Of a stretch of DNA of 64,000 nt, positions 8,617 through 16,291 are shown piece by piece. Source of the stretch: Desulfarculales bacterium UBA702 (GTDB lineage: Bacteria > Desulfobacterota > Syntrophobacteria > Syntrophobacterales > Syntrophobacteraceae). Made by a program: the position numbers and the translations under genes. Every line of letters starts with the position of its first letter. Position 1 is the first letter of the stretch. Where the stretch lies: positions 1 to 64,000 of the forward strand of contig DBMI01000016.1 in assembly GCA_002298165.1 (NCBI GenBank). Direction: 5' to 3'. The notes under the pieces were generated by a model that searched no databases, was not told where the DNA came from, and saw only the letters and a program-made list of their open reading frames with translations.

Positions 8617-9955
8617 TATCCAGCCGGCGACTAATGTATTCCACCTGCCGCTTTATCTTTCCGTCCGAACTGTCAAGTTCCTTTGCAAGATCGTTTATTG
8701 CATAGAGAACCGAGCTGTGGCTGCGCTTGAAGGATTTTCCAATCGTGTCGAGCGGCTCGCTCGTGTAGCGTCTGCAAAGGTACATGCTGATCTTTCGTGC
8801 AAGTGAGAGTTCTTTTCGCCGCTTCGATGACTTAAGGTCCTCAATGGTGATCTGAAAAGTCGAACAGACGATCTGCTGGATATGGTCGATGGTCAGCTTG
8901 GGCAGCCGGTCCAGCATTGTCTCGGTAATTTCGCGCGCAATTTCGAGACAGACCGGTACTCCCATTATGTTGGTTTTTGCCATGAGACCGACAAGGCAGC
9001 TTTCCAATTGGCGGATGTCCCCCGTCACCCGCTCGGCCATGTACTCGATCACTTCACTTGGAACATGGACGCCCTCGCCCAGTGACTTCCTCCTCAGGAT
9101 CGCCATTCTCGTGTCGAAATCCGGCGGCGTGATAGGCGCGACTAAAATTCCACTGAGCCTCGACTGCAGTTCATTGCTGAGCTTCGGAATGTCTTTGGGA
9201 TAGGTATTTCCGGTGCACAGGATCCATTTTCCCCGGTCCATCAGTTCATCGAGTGTGTAGACAAGTTCGTTTTGAACCTTTTCCTTACCACTAAGGAACT
9301 CGACTTTCTCAAGCAGCAGCACATCGCATTCATTGCGAAACTTCGTTTTGAAATTCTCAATGTTCCCATTTTTGAGTGAAAAGATCATCTCGTTGGCGAA
9401 CTGCTCAGCCGTGACGTAATGCACCCTGAGGTCGGGCCTTTCCCGGTAAATATGGTTTCCGACGGCATGCGAAAGATGGCTTTTGCCGAGCCCGGTCTCC
9501 GAAACTATATAGGCCGAACTGCTATAAAGCTGGCTCCCGCTTGCCATTCCCATGGCCGTTGCGTACGCGAACTGATTGCAATTGCCGACTACGAATTGAT
9601 CGAACGTGAATCTGGGATTGAAAACCGGTCCCACCCGCTTGATCAGGTCGCTTATCGCGATCTGTTGCGGAAGATCCCCTTTTTCTTCCGCAAGTTGCGC
9701 GGTCTCCTCGTGGTCCCCTCTACTCACGATTTGATACTCAAGCCGGTTTGCCGGGAAGTATTCCCTTATTGCAGCAAGAAGCTTGAGTTCGAGCTTTTCC
9801 CTCAGCCATTCAATGTGGAACCGGTTGTTACATCCCAGTACAACTGTGCCGTTTTCAACGCCGAGTAATTCAATTGATGAGACCCAAAGGTCGTACTGCC
9901 CTTTTGACAGGCTCTTGTGAAGTTGCTTCCTGATTTCCTGCCACTCCTGGTCCAT
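8600..9955 (-). CDS. dnaA: Chromosomal replication initiator DnaA, divergent
   Basis: AAA+ initiator that binds DnaA boxes and opens the origin. The 451-residue product has domain I (residues 1-75), a short linker, an AAA+ domain from about 110 and a DNA-binding domain IV from about 350. Walker A is ETGLGKSH (153-160). The Walker B region reads VLLLEKVEF (212-220), where typical DnaA has LLIDDIQF, so the second acidic residue is Lys. The arginine finger SRL (265-267) and sensor 2 GDIRQLE (312-318) are present. The usual GRDHTTVLHA signature is changed to KRSHSSVLYA. I start at ATG 9955; an upstream in-frame ATG at 10024 lacks homology. The upstream region is AT-rich. Confidence 0.88.
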   Translation of the reverse strand: MDQEWQEIRKQLHKSLSKGQYDLWVSSIELLGVENGTVVLGCNNRFHIEWLREKLELKLLAAIREYFPANRLEYQIVSRGDHEETAQLAEEKGDLPQQIAISDLIKRVGPVFNPRFTFDQFVVGNCNQFAYATAMGMASGSQLYSSSAYIVSETGLGKSHLSHAVGNHIYRERPDLRVHYVTAEQFANEMIFSLKNGNIENFKTKFRNECDVLLLEKVEFLSGKEKVQNELVYTLDELMDRGKWILCTGNTYPKDIPKLSNELQSRLSGILVAPITPPDFDTRMAILRRKSLGEGVHVPSEVIEYMAERVTGDIRQLESCLVGLMAKTNIMGVPVCLEIAREITETMLDRLPKLTIDHIQQIVCSTFQITIEDLKSSKRRKELSLARKISMYLCRRYTSEPLDTIGKSFKRSHSSVLYAINDLAKELDSSDGKIKRQVEYISRRLDTSCLA

Positions 9956-10636
9956 AGCCCCCCGCTTTGTCCTGAAGAACCCCTCCGAAAGAAAACAGCC
10001 CCCCGTCAAGAGAGCGGAGTCCATCCCCCCCGATGAACTCGGCCCTCTTCTGAAAATGTAAATGTGTTTTGGATGGATAAGAAATTTTGCCCCGGAAAGA
10101 ATTTAAACAAGCCCCGATCTGTTGAGGCGTTTTTTACGATAGTGTGATGATTGCGTCAAATTTGAGTTTCCGAGTTTTGAGCGGGAAAAATCAAAAGCTG
10201 TTCTATGTGAAAAATTTGTTAAGATGAGTGGATGTTAGCCCGGATGATTAGCTAATTGTCTGAAAACAAAGGGATTGTTAAAAAACGGGATTTTTGTGGA
10301 GGATTCCAGTAGTTGGCTCTTATCCTGAAATTATTCCACGGATGCAGGGAACTACATGAACTTTCCTTTTCTCACTTTTCCGGACAAAATCGCCAAATCC
10401 CACTCTTTTAGAATTGTGCCTCGTACTCGGTTATGACGGGGAGCGGGTTTCAGGATGAATCACTTCGATAGTTTTTTTATTCAATCATGATTATTGGTTG
10501 CCTCCTCCTATCACTTGCAGATTGACGCATGTATCAACGCTTTCCTATAATCGAGCCAAGTTGAAAAGGCTCCTGTGCTTATTTGTTTTCGAGTTCCTCC
10601 GACCTTGAGTGAGGACGAAAAACTTCAGGGAGAAGA
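9956..10636. other. AT-rich divergent region between dnaA and the AmmeMemo fusion gene
   Basis: About 680 bases with poly-A/T tracts and no credible gene. It contains one match to the DnaA-box consensus TTWTNCACA on the minus strand (TGTGAAAAA at 10206-10214) and weaker seven-of-nine matches such as TGTGGAGGA near 10295. It must hold the dnaA promoter and could be an origin, but the box density is too low to call it one. Confidence 0.4.
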
Positions 10637-12163
10637 ATGCTGATGAAAGCTGATTTCGGCCGATTTCACCAATTTTTGGTCTTTTTTGCAGTTCTACTCA
10701 CAATCTTCTTTTTCAATACCGGTACCGGCGCTTCGGTTCAAACCCGCGGCGGCGTGCATGGACCAGTTTGCGCCGGGACCTGGTACCCGGCAGACGGATC
10801 CGAGCTTAAAGCACTAATTGAAAAATACCTGAGCAGGGTCCCTGATGCAGAGGTGAACGGCAAAATTGCCGCAGTGATATCGCCCCATGCCGGGATTATG
10901 TACTCCGGCCAGGTTGCAGCCTATTCATATAAGCTGCTGAGAGGCCAAAAATTCGATACTGTCATCGTAGTCGCCCCGAGCCACCATGTCCCCTTCAAGG
11001 GTACGGCGGTACTCGATTGTGAGGGGTTTGGAACTCCCCTTGGCACGATGCACCTGAACAGGGGCCTTGTTGATGAACTGCGAAAGCGCGACTCAACGAT
11101 TGTAGAACTCCCGGAGGCTTTTTCCAAGGAACATTCCCTCGAGATGCAGCTTCCATTCCTCCAGACTGTATTGCCGGGGGCCAGGCTGGTTCCGTTAATC
11201 GTGGGGGATAACGATCTTTCAAGCTGCCGGCGGCTTGGAGAATCGATTGCTGATTGTATAAAGGGAAAATCAGTACTGATTGTCGCAAGCTCCGATCTGT
11301 CCCATTTTCACGGCTATGAAGCTGCAAAGACATTGGACCGCCGCCTGCTGGACAAAGTGGGCTCGCTTGATGCCGAGGGCCTTAGTGAATGCCTTGCCAG
11401 GGGTGAGTGCGAGGCCTGCGGAAGGGTAGCTATTCTTACTGCCATGTTCGCGGTAAGGAAATTGGATGCCGGTGAATGCCGCATTCTCCATTACGAGAAC
11501 TCGGGCGATGTGACGGGAGACAAAAATTCTCCAAGGGGAGTTGTTGGATATTCAGCAGCCGTTTTCTTCAGATCGTCGGATCGGGACTCAATGGAGCCGG
11601 CAACGAAGAGAAAAGCCGGCACCGATCTTGGATTTAGCGATCAGGAGAAAGCGGAGCTTCATTCGATTGCCCGGAAGACTATCGAGGCAAGGTGCCGCGG
11701 ATCGGCTACTCCTAAGTTCAATATTGCATCAGGGAAACTCAAGGAAAATTTCGCGGCCTTTGTTTCACTCTATAAAAAGGGCGAACTGAGGGGCTGCATC
11801 GGACACATTATTGCCCGAAAGCCTCTCTGCGAAACCGTTGCTGAAATGGCAGAGGCCGCGGCCCTGCGGGATCCCAGATTTTCTCCGGTACGACCCGATG
11901 AACTTGACGACATAAAAGTAGAAATTTCGGTCATGACTCCCCTTCAAAAGGTAAGCTCCGCCGATGAGATCGAAGTCGGAAAGCACGGACTGGTCATCCA
12001 GAGGAGAAACAAGATAGGCCTCTTCCTTCCCAAAGTGGCAACCGAGCAGGGCTGGGACAGGACAAATCTTCTTGAAAATGCCTGCCTGAAAGCCGGTCTG
12101 CCGAGAAATGCCTGGCAAGATGCAGAAACCGAAATTTTCCTTTTCACGGCGGATGTATTCTGA
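10637..12163 (+). CDS. AmmeMemoRadiSam system fusion: MEMO-like protein B plus AMMECR1-like protein A, exported
   Basis: Biochemical role unknown. A hydrophobic N-terminal segment (FLVFFAVLLTIFFF, residues 13-26) suggests export or anchoring. Residues 40-315 are MEMO-like, with AGTWYPADGSELKALI, AAVISPHAGIMYSGQVAA, VIVVAPSHHVPF and ASSDLSHFHGYE; MEMO proteins are related to class III dioxygenases. Residues 335-508 are AMMECR1-like, with ELRGCIGHIIARKPL and AALRDPRFSPV. In many genomes B, A and a radical SAM protein are separate neighbours; here B and A are fused and no dedicated radical SAM partner is adjacent. Good start ATG with AGGGAG upstream. Confidence 0.9.
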   Translation: MLMKADFGRFHQFLVFFAVLLTIFFFNTGTGASVQTRGGVHGPVCAGTWYPADGSELKALIEKYLSRVPDAEVNGKIAAVISPHAGIMYSGQVAAYSYKLLRGQKFDTVIVVAPSHHVPFKGTAVLDCEGFGTPLGTMHLNRGLVDELRKRDSTIVELPEAFSKEHSLEMQLPFLQTVLPGARLVPLIVGDNDLSSCRRLGESIADCIKGKSVLIVASSDLSHFHGYEAAKTLDRRLLDKVGSLDAEGLSECLARGECEACGRVAILTAMFAVRKLDAGECRILHYENSGDVTGDKNSPRGVVGYSAAVFFRSSDRDSMEPATKRKAGTDLGFSDQEKAELHSIARKTIEARCRGSATPKFNIASGKLKENFAAFVSLYKKGELRGCIGHIIARKPLCETVAEMAEAAALRDPRFSPVRPDELDDIKVEISVMTPLQKVSSADEIEVGKHGLVIQRRNKIGLFLPKVATEQGWDRTNLLENACLKAGLPRNAWQDAETEIFLFTADVF

Positions 12164-12329
12164 TCCATTGCCGTAGGTGGTATCGGTTTTAAAGACAACT
12201 TGGATGTAATTTGAGAGGAAAATTCCTGCTCCCTCGCAACAACAACCGGGATTGAGTCCTGCTAAATATTGAATGCTAAAAGTGGATGCTTAGCTTTTTC
12301 GGTATGCTCGTTGGAAAGGAGTAGAAATA

Positions 12330-12575
12330 ATGAGATTCATTATTGCCGCCGTTATGCTTTTTATTCTGGTGTTTGCGTCGGCCTTTTCCTCTGCCGCCGT
12401 GAATGAACATCCCCAAATGCCCGCTACGGGAGAGCAATCGACAAATCTAAGCTGTCAAAATCAGGAGGTAGTCACTCAAAATGTTCCGACGATCACTTTT
12501 GCCGGGCCTAAGATGGGATGGCAGCAGGTGCCTGGCGAGAAGAAGACGGTGATCTGCCGGGATGCGGACAGATAG
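12330..12575 (+). CDS. Small exported protein of unknown function
   Basis: An 81-residue product with a clear signal peptide (MRFIIAAVMLFILVFASAFS, likely cut after SSA) and a short polar mature chain containing two cysteines. GGAAAGGAG precedes the ATG at good spacing, which supports it as a real gene. No domain is recognised. The upstream fusion gene ends 166 bases before, so co-transcription is possible but not shown. Confidence 0.55.
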   Translation: MRFIIAAVMLFILVFASAFSSAAVNEHPQMPATGEQSTNLSCQNQEVVTQNVPTITFAGPKMGWQQVPGEKKTVICRDADR

Positions 12576-12674
12576 AGCAGGTCTGCCGGTCCAGGAGAAA
12601 TCGGCCTGTTATCTGTAACCTCAAAGGTTAAAGAGGAACAAGTAGACATCGGCAACAACCCATCCCAATACGGG

Positions 12675-13412
12675 CTAATCTCTTTTCGTGGCACTTTCAA
12701 TTGTGGGATGTTCCGAGTTTGAAGGGATCTCGCTTTTAAGATGCCCGACAAAATCCGCTGCCGTTTTCTCTGCTGCAAAGTAGAGTTCCTCTTTTAGCAG
12801 GTAACAGTTTGATGCTTCGAGTTCCTCGATGGATTGCGGCCTGGATAAATCAGATGATCTGTAAACAAATTCCCTTTCCCAAAGAACCTGCCCGCTGGGA
12901 TCGACCATTCTGCCGTTAGTAATGGCCAACAGGCCACAAGAATTATCAACTCTGAGCCTCCTGACATTCAATATTATCAGGTAAGTTGTGCCTCCATACT
13001 TGGAATCTTCGCTTAGGAACTCTTCATCAATAATTGGTTCCGGCCAGCCGGGCAAAGAGTCTTTGAGGCGTTTCCCAAATTCATTCAGTACGAATTTGCT
13101 ATAGTCAGGTATTGAGCATCTTTGAACAAGAGCATTGCCCTGTGCTGTTTCGATAGGTTCTGAATAGCCGGAATACCCTGCCGCGGCACCTCCCAGAACT
13201 CCTGCCCCTCCAACAGCCACTGTATATACTGCGAGCTTAAGGGCCCATGTAGCCGAGGTTGTTTTCTGGAAATTGGCAGGTTCACGCCTTGCAACATGGA
13301 GTGAGTTTGTCGGGTTAATGTGCTTAAGCAGAAGCGGCTTGTCGTATACCTGGCCGTAGGCCATGCATCCTTCAAGCAGTAGCGCGGCGAAAAACCATAG
13401 GAGTTTACGCAT
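12675..13412 (-). CDS. Putative lipoprotein of unknown function
   Basis: The 245-residue chain starts MRKLLWFFAALLLEGCMAYG, a lipoprotein signal with lipobox LLEGC. A second, glycine-rich hydrophobic stretch (VYTVAVGGAGVLGGAAAGYS, about 66-85) may be a membrane-inserting hairpin or a glycine-zipper. The rest contains a beta-rich domain (YLIILNVRRLRVDNSCGLLA, then DPSGQVLWEREFVYRS) typical of envelope proteins that bind or stabilise the outer membrane. AAGGG precedes the ATG. No family assigned. Confidence 0.65.
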   Translation of the reverse strand: MRKLLWFFAALLLEGCMAYGQVYDKPLLLKHINPTNSLHVARREPANFQKTTSATWALKLAVYTVAVGGAGVLGGAAAGYSGYSEPIETAQGNALVQRCSIPDYSKFVLNEFGKRLKDSLPGWPEPIIDEEFLSEDSKYGGTTYLIILNVRRLRVDNSCGLLAITNGRMVDPSGQVLWEREFVYRSSDLSRPQSIEELEASNCYLLKEELYFAAEKTAADFVGHLKSEIPSNSEHPTIESATKRD

Positions 13413-13549
13413 GCCAACCCTTTATAATGCTAGATAGAGATGATTTCCAAAGTGAATTTTATAAACTATCAGATACTTACGGATGGATGCAATTACATTC
13501 GGCTGTGGACTTTACGTTGGCATTAAGAACAGGTACCTTCGTTCAAGCA

Positions 13550-13584
13550 GAAAAAGGGCTTACGGCAAAAACCGCAGCCCTTTA
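13550..13584 (-). terminator. Intrinsic terminator of the tRNA-Gln/tRNA-Glu transcript
   Basis: Stem AAAGGGCT/AGCCCTTT with an inner CGG/CCG pairing, followed on the minus strand by TTTTT. It lies just after tRNA-Glu in the direction of transcription. Confidence 0.7.
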
Positions 13585-13591
13585 TCCAAGA

Positions 13592-13664
13592 TAGTCCCAA
13601 CGGGACTCGAACCCGTGTCTCCGGCGTGAGAGGCCGATATCCTAGGCCACTAGACGATGGGACC
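13592..13664 (-). tRNA. tRNA-Glu (anticodon CTC)
   Basis: Cloverleaf with acceptor GGTCCCA/TGGGACT (one G-T pair at the end), D arm starting GTCT, anticodon stem TCGGC/GCCGG with loop CTCTCAC (anticodon CTC at 13628-13630) and T arm ACGGG TTCGAGT CCCGT. CCA is not encoded. It follows tRNA-Gln with a 12-base gap in the same transcript. Confidence 0.93.
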
Positions 13665-13676
13665 CTGAAATAGAAA

Positions 13677-13750
13677 TGGCTGGGGGACTAGGATTCGAAC
13701 CTAGGTAGGCAGATCCAGAGTCTGCAGTCCTGCCGCTGGACGATCCCCCA
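13677..13750 (-). tRNA. tRNA-Gln (anticodon CTG)
   Basis: Cloverleaf with acceptor TGGGGGA/TCCCCCA, anticodon stem GCAGA/TCTGC with loop CTCTGGA (anticodon CTG at 13716-13718), and a T arm with TTCGAAT. CCA is encoded after discriminator G, unlike its neighbour tRNA-Glu. Confidence 0.93.
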
Positions 13751-13760
13751 GTAAACCCCA

Positions 13761-13789
13761 TGCTTAGCAAATCACGTCTTCCAAGTCAA
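13761..13789 (-). promoter_or_regulatory. Predicted promoter of the tRNA-Gln/tRNA-Glu operon
   Basis: On the minus strand TTGACT (13784-13789) is followed after 17 bases by TAAGCA (13761-13766), placing the start a few bases before tRNA-Gln. The -35 is good and the -10 poor. Confidence 0.38.
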
Positions 13790-13886
13790 GGTCAAAGGCT
13801 TTTAAAGTAGGTTGGTGTTGAGGAACGTTCAAATTGGCCGGGCGGCAAAATAACGGGCCATCCCGCTTGAAATCCAGTCCACCAAA

Positions 13887-14345
13887 CTATCGTCCTTCAT
13901 CTCGTACCCGAGGGAGGCGCATCCAGCCAAACCAGTAGCAGCAGAATGTGTCCACGGCGCCAACAAGTTTTTTGTAATTATTGGGTTTTGTCATAAATGA
14001 ACTGGCGCCATGGTCATAGCAGAACTGGATATCGGAGGGTTCATTGGATGTAGTAAGAATAACTATTGGAATGGCTCGGAATTTCGGGTTGGATTTTACC
14101 GTTTTCAGCGCCTGACGCCCATCCATTCGGGGCATGTTGAGATCGAGAAGAATTAGGTCGGGGTAGGGTGGTGCATCACCGACGTATTCTCCTTTGCGAC
14201 TGAGGTAGTGAATAAGTTCCTCTCCATCTTTCAAAAAGAGCATGCCCCCGGAGAATCCGCACTTTTCGAATGCATTTCTGACGAGAAGACAATCATCCTC
14301 ATCATCATCGACCATGAGGATCGTGTGCTTTGGTTGGAATTCCAT
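13887..14345 (-). CDS. Single-domain response regulator (Rcp1-like)
   Basis: A 152-residue receiver with no output domain. The acidic pocket is in ILMVDDDEDD, the phospho-acceptor Asp in LILLDLNMPRMDG, the conserved Thr in VILTTSN and the Lys in SFMTKPNN. The pattern VDDDEDDxxLxxxAF and the missing output domain match the Rcp1/CheY-like group that works with phytochrome-like or hybrid kinases. AAGG lies six bases before the ATG. No kinase gene is adjacent, so the partner is encoded elsewhere. Confidence 0.88.
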   Translation of the reverse strand: MEFQPKHTILMVDDDEDDCLLVRNAFEKCGFSGGMLFLKDGEELIHYLSRKGEYVGDAPPYPDLILLDLNMPRMDGRQALKTVKSNPKFRAIPIVILTTSNEPSDIQFCYDHGASSFMTKPNNYKKLVGAVDTFCCYWFGWMRLPRVRDEGR

Positions 14346-14656
14346 CGCTTACCTTCATCTAGGTTTCGGGAATGAACCTGGAACCCGAAAAAAATCTATA
14401 TCCGGGCGTGCTCCTGATCGTAGTACTTTAATCTGAAGACAATAATCCGGAAGATGAATTATTGCCGAATTCGGACAATGATTTTCGCAAGGGAACAGAG
14501 CTATTTAAATACCTGAATCTCCCCCGTCAAGAGTCAGAGAACCTTGACAGGTTATGCTGATACCCTGGGTTAACAAGTACGGCGAACATTCAACGTACAG
14601 TTCTTTTGCCTCTCGTAGTGCCGATTACTTTCGCGAATAAAATGTCCGGCGCCTCC
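14346..14656. other. Intergenic region
   Basis: About 310 bases between the ABC permease stop and the response-regulator start. I see no gene, RNA or clear terminator. Confidence 0.4.
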
Positions 14657-15448
14657 CTATTCTGCAATCAGTCTTCTTTCCAGCCTGCGGGTAAAATGCG
14701 AGAGCGGAAAGGTGATGAGCAGATATATAACTGCCAGGGGCAGATATGCCTCGAACGTCCTGTAAGTGGTGGCGTTAACGATTTCCGAAGCTTTTGTGAG
14801 TTCGCGGACCGAAATGACGGAGAGGAGAGAGGAGTCCTTTATGAGCGAGACAAACTGGCCCGTAACAGGCGGGACGATTCTCCGGAATGCCTGAGGAAAT
14901 ATCACGTGATGCATGGCCTGTGTTCTGGTAAGACCAATCGAGAGTGCGGCCTCCATCTGTCCGCTGCTTACCGATTCTATTCCGCCCCTTACTATTTCCG
15001 TTATGTATGCACCCGAAAATAAGGCGAGTGAACAAATGCCGATGACGACCGGGTTGTCGAAGTTGATCGCCGCGGCAAGGCAGAAATAGAATATATAAAT
15101 TTGAATCAGAAGCGGTGTTCCGCGAAAGAATTCAACGTAGAGCCTGGATGCCTGACGCGCGAACATACTTTCCGAGACTAGCGCCAGACCGCCTGCCACA
15201 CCGATGCAAAATCCAAGGATAATCGAGGCGGCCGAGATAGTAACTGTGTAAAAGAAGCCGTGGATAAAGAGAGTACGGTATTCCCAGGGGACGCGCCAGT
15301 TCCAGGGGTATTCCATTCGGCTGAGCAGAATGTAGAGCACGAGGAAGAGGCCTGCCGAAATGATGGTGCTCATAATGGCAGGCTTAAACTTCTCGAGTCT
15401 AGTCGATCTCGCTGAAATATTTTGTACGGAGTTGTTTGTAGCGGCCAT
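14657..15448 (-). CDS. Polar amino-acid ABC transporter permease (HisM/GlnP family)
   Basis: Inner-membrane permease for a polar amino acid or related solute. Five hydrophobic segments are visible, and the EAA loop GQMEAALSIGLTRTQAMHHV followed by FPQAFRRIVPP is diagnostic of the family. The 5' end overlaps the end of the substrate-binding protein gene by 50 bases, implying coupling; a downstream start is possible. No ATPase or second permease follows, so the ATP-binding subunit must be encoded elsewhere. Confidence 0.88.
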   Translation of the reverse strand: MAATNNSVQNISARSTRLEKFKPAIMSTIISAGLFLVLYILLSRMEYPWNWRVPWEYRTLFIHGFFYTVTISAASIILGFCIGVAGGLALVSESMFARQASRLYVEFFRGTPLLIQIYIFYFCLAAAINFDNPVVIGICSLALFSGAYITEIVRGGIESVSSGQMEAALSIGLTRTQAMHHVIFPQAFRRIVPPVTGQFVSLIKDSSLLSVISVRELTKASEIVNATTYRTFEAYLPLAVIYLLITFPLSHFTRRLERRLIAE

Positions 15449-16220
15449 CGGCTTTTATCGTCTCCAGGAAAAGGTTTAGCCAGGTGAGGAAGTCAAAATC
15501 GCCGCTTCGTATCGCAATGGCGTATGGCTCATACGTAAACGGTTTGGCAATGGCAAACGTTGTGGCCGGATTTTCCTTTTGATGCTTCAATACCGAGATC
15601 TGGTCGTAGATAAACGCATCCGCCCGCCCCGCCGCAACCTCCATAACGCATGCACTCTCTTCCTTGTAGCGGTTCACGGATGCCTTGGGGAATAGCTTGC
15701 CCGTGATGAGATCGCCTGTGGTGCCCAGCTTAACCGCGAGAACTCGCCCAGTTTCATTTAACTGCCCAACCTCGGTGAGATCGGAGGCTCTTTTTTTGCT
15801 GATAAGCGCGCAAAGGCCTGTTTCGAAATAGGGCTGAGTAAATGTGACTGTTTTTGCCCGGTCGAGCGTCCGGGTCATGCTCGATATTATCATGTCAACT
15901 TTACCGCCCTGAAGGGCCGGTATAAGCCCGCTCCACTCCATGTCCTTGATCTCGATCTCCACTCCGAGTTCTTTTGCTGCAAGGCTTGCGAGATCCACGT
16001 CAAATCCTAACGCTTTCCCCTGTGTATCGGCGTATTCGAAAGGAAAAAAGCCGACCTCCATCCCAACGATCAGCTTGTTTCGCTTTACGACCTTGCTGAG
16101 AGTGCTCGAATCGAAAATCTCGAAGGGGCTAATGCCAAGAGATGTCAAAGGCAAAAACAGGTGCGTGGAAAACGTCAGCAACAATGCGGAAATGAATATG
16201 ACGGCTTTTTTTCGAAACAT
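15399..16220 (-). CDS. Amino-acid ABC transporter periplasmic substrate-binding protein (family 3)
   Basis: Periplasmic solute receptor feeding the permease that overlaps its 3' end. A signal peptide (FISALLLTFSTHLFLPLTSLG) precedes the mature domain. Family features are KLIVGMEVGFFPFEYADTQG, GFDVDLASLAAKELGVEIEI and GLIPALQGGKVDMIISSMT, then TFTQPYFETG. The ATG at 16220 has AGAGGGCGGG upstream; an in-frame ATG at 16295 would add 25 residues without signal character. Ligand cannot be told from sequence. It lies 71 bases after the RNase gene on the same strand. Confidence 0.9.
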   Translation of the reverse strand: MFRKKAVIFISALLLTFSTHLFLPLTSLGISPFEIFDSSTLSKVVKRNKLIVGMEVGFFPFEYADTQGKALGFDVDLASLAAKELGVEIEIKDMEWSGLIPALQGGKVDMIISSMTRTLDRAKTVTFTQPYFETGLCALISKKRASDLTEVGQLNETGRVLAVKLGTTGDLITGKLFPKASVNRYKEESACVMEVAAGRADAFIYDQISVLKHQKENPATTFAIAKPFTYEPYAIAIRSGDFDFLTWLNLFLETIKADGRYKQLRTKYFSEID

Positions 16221-16291
16221 GATCCCGCCCTCTCGTCTGGATAGCTGCTGCCCGATGACTGACCCATGGCGGCGCTGAAAAGGGCCGGTCA

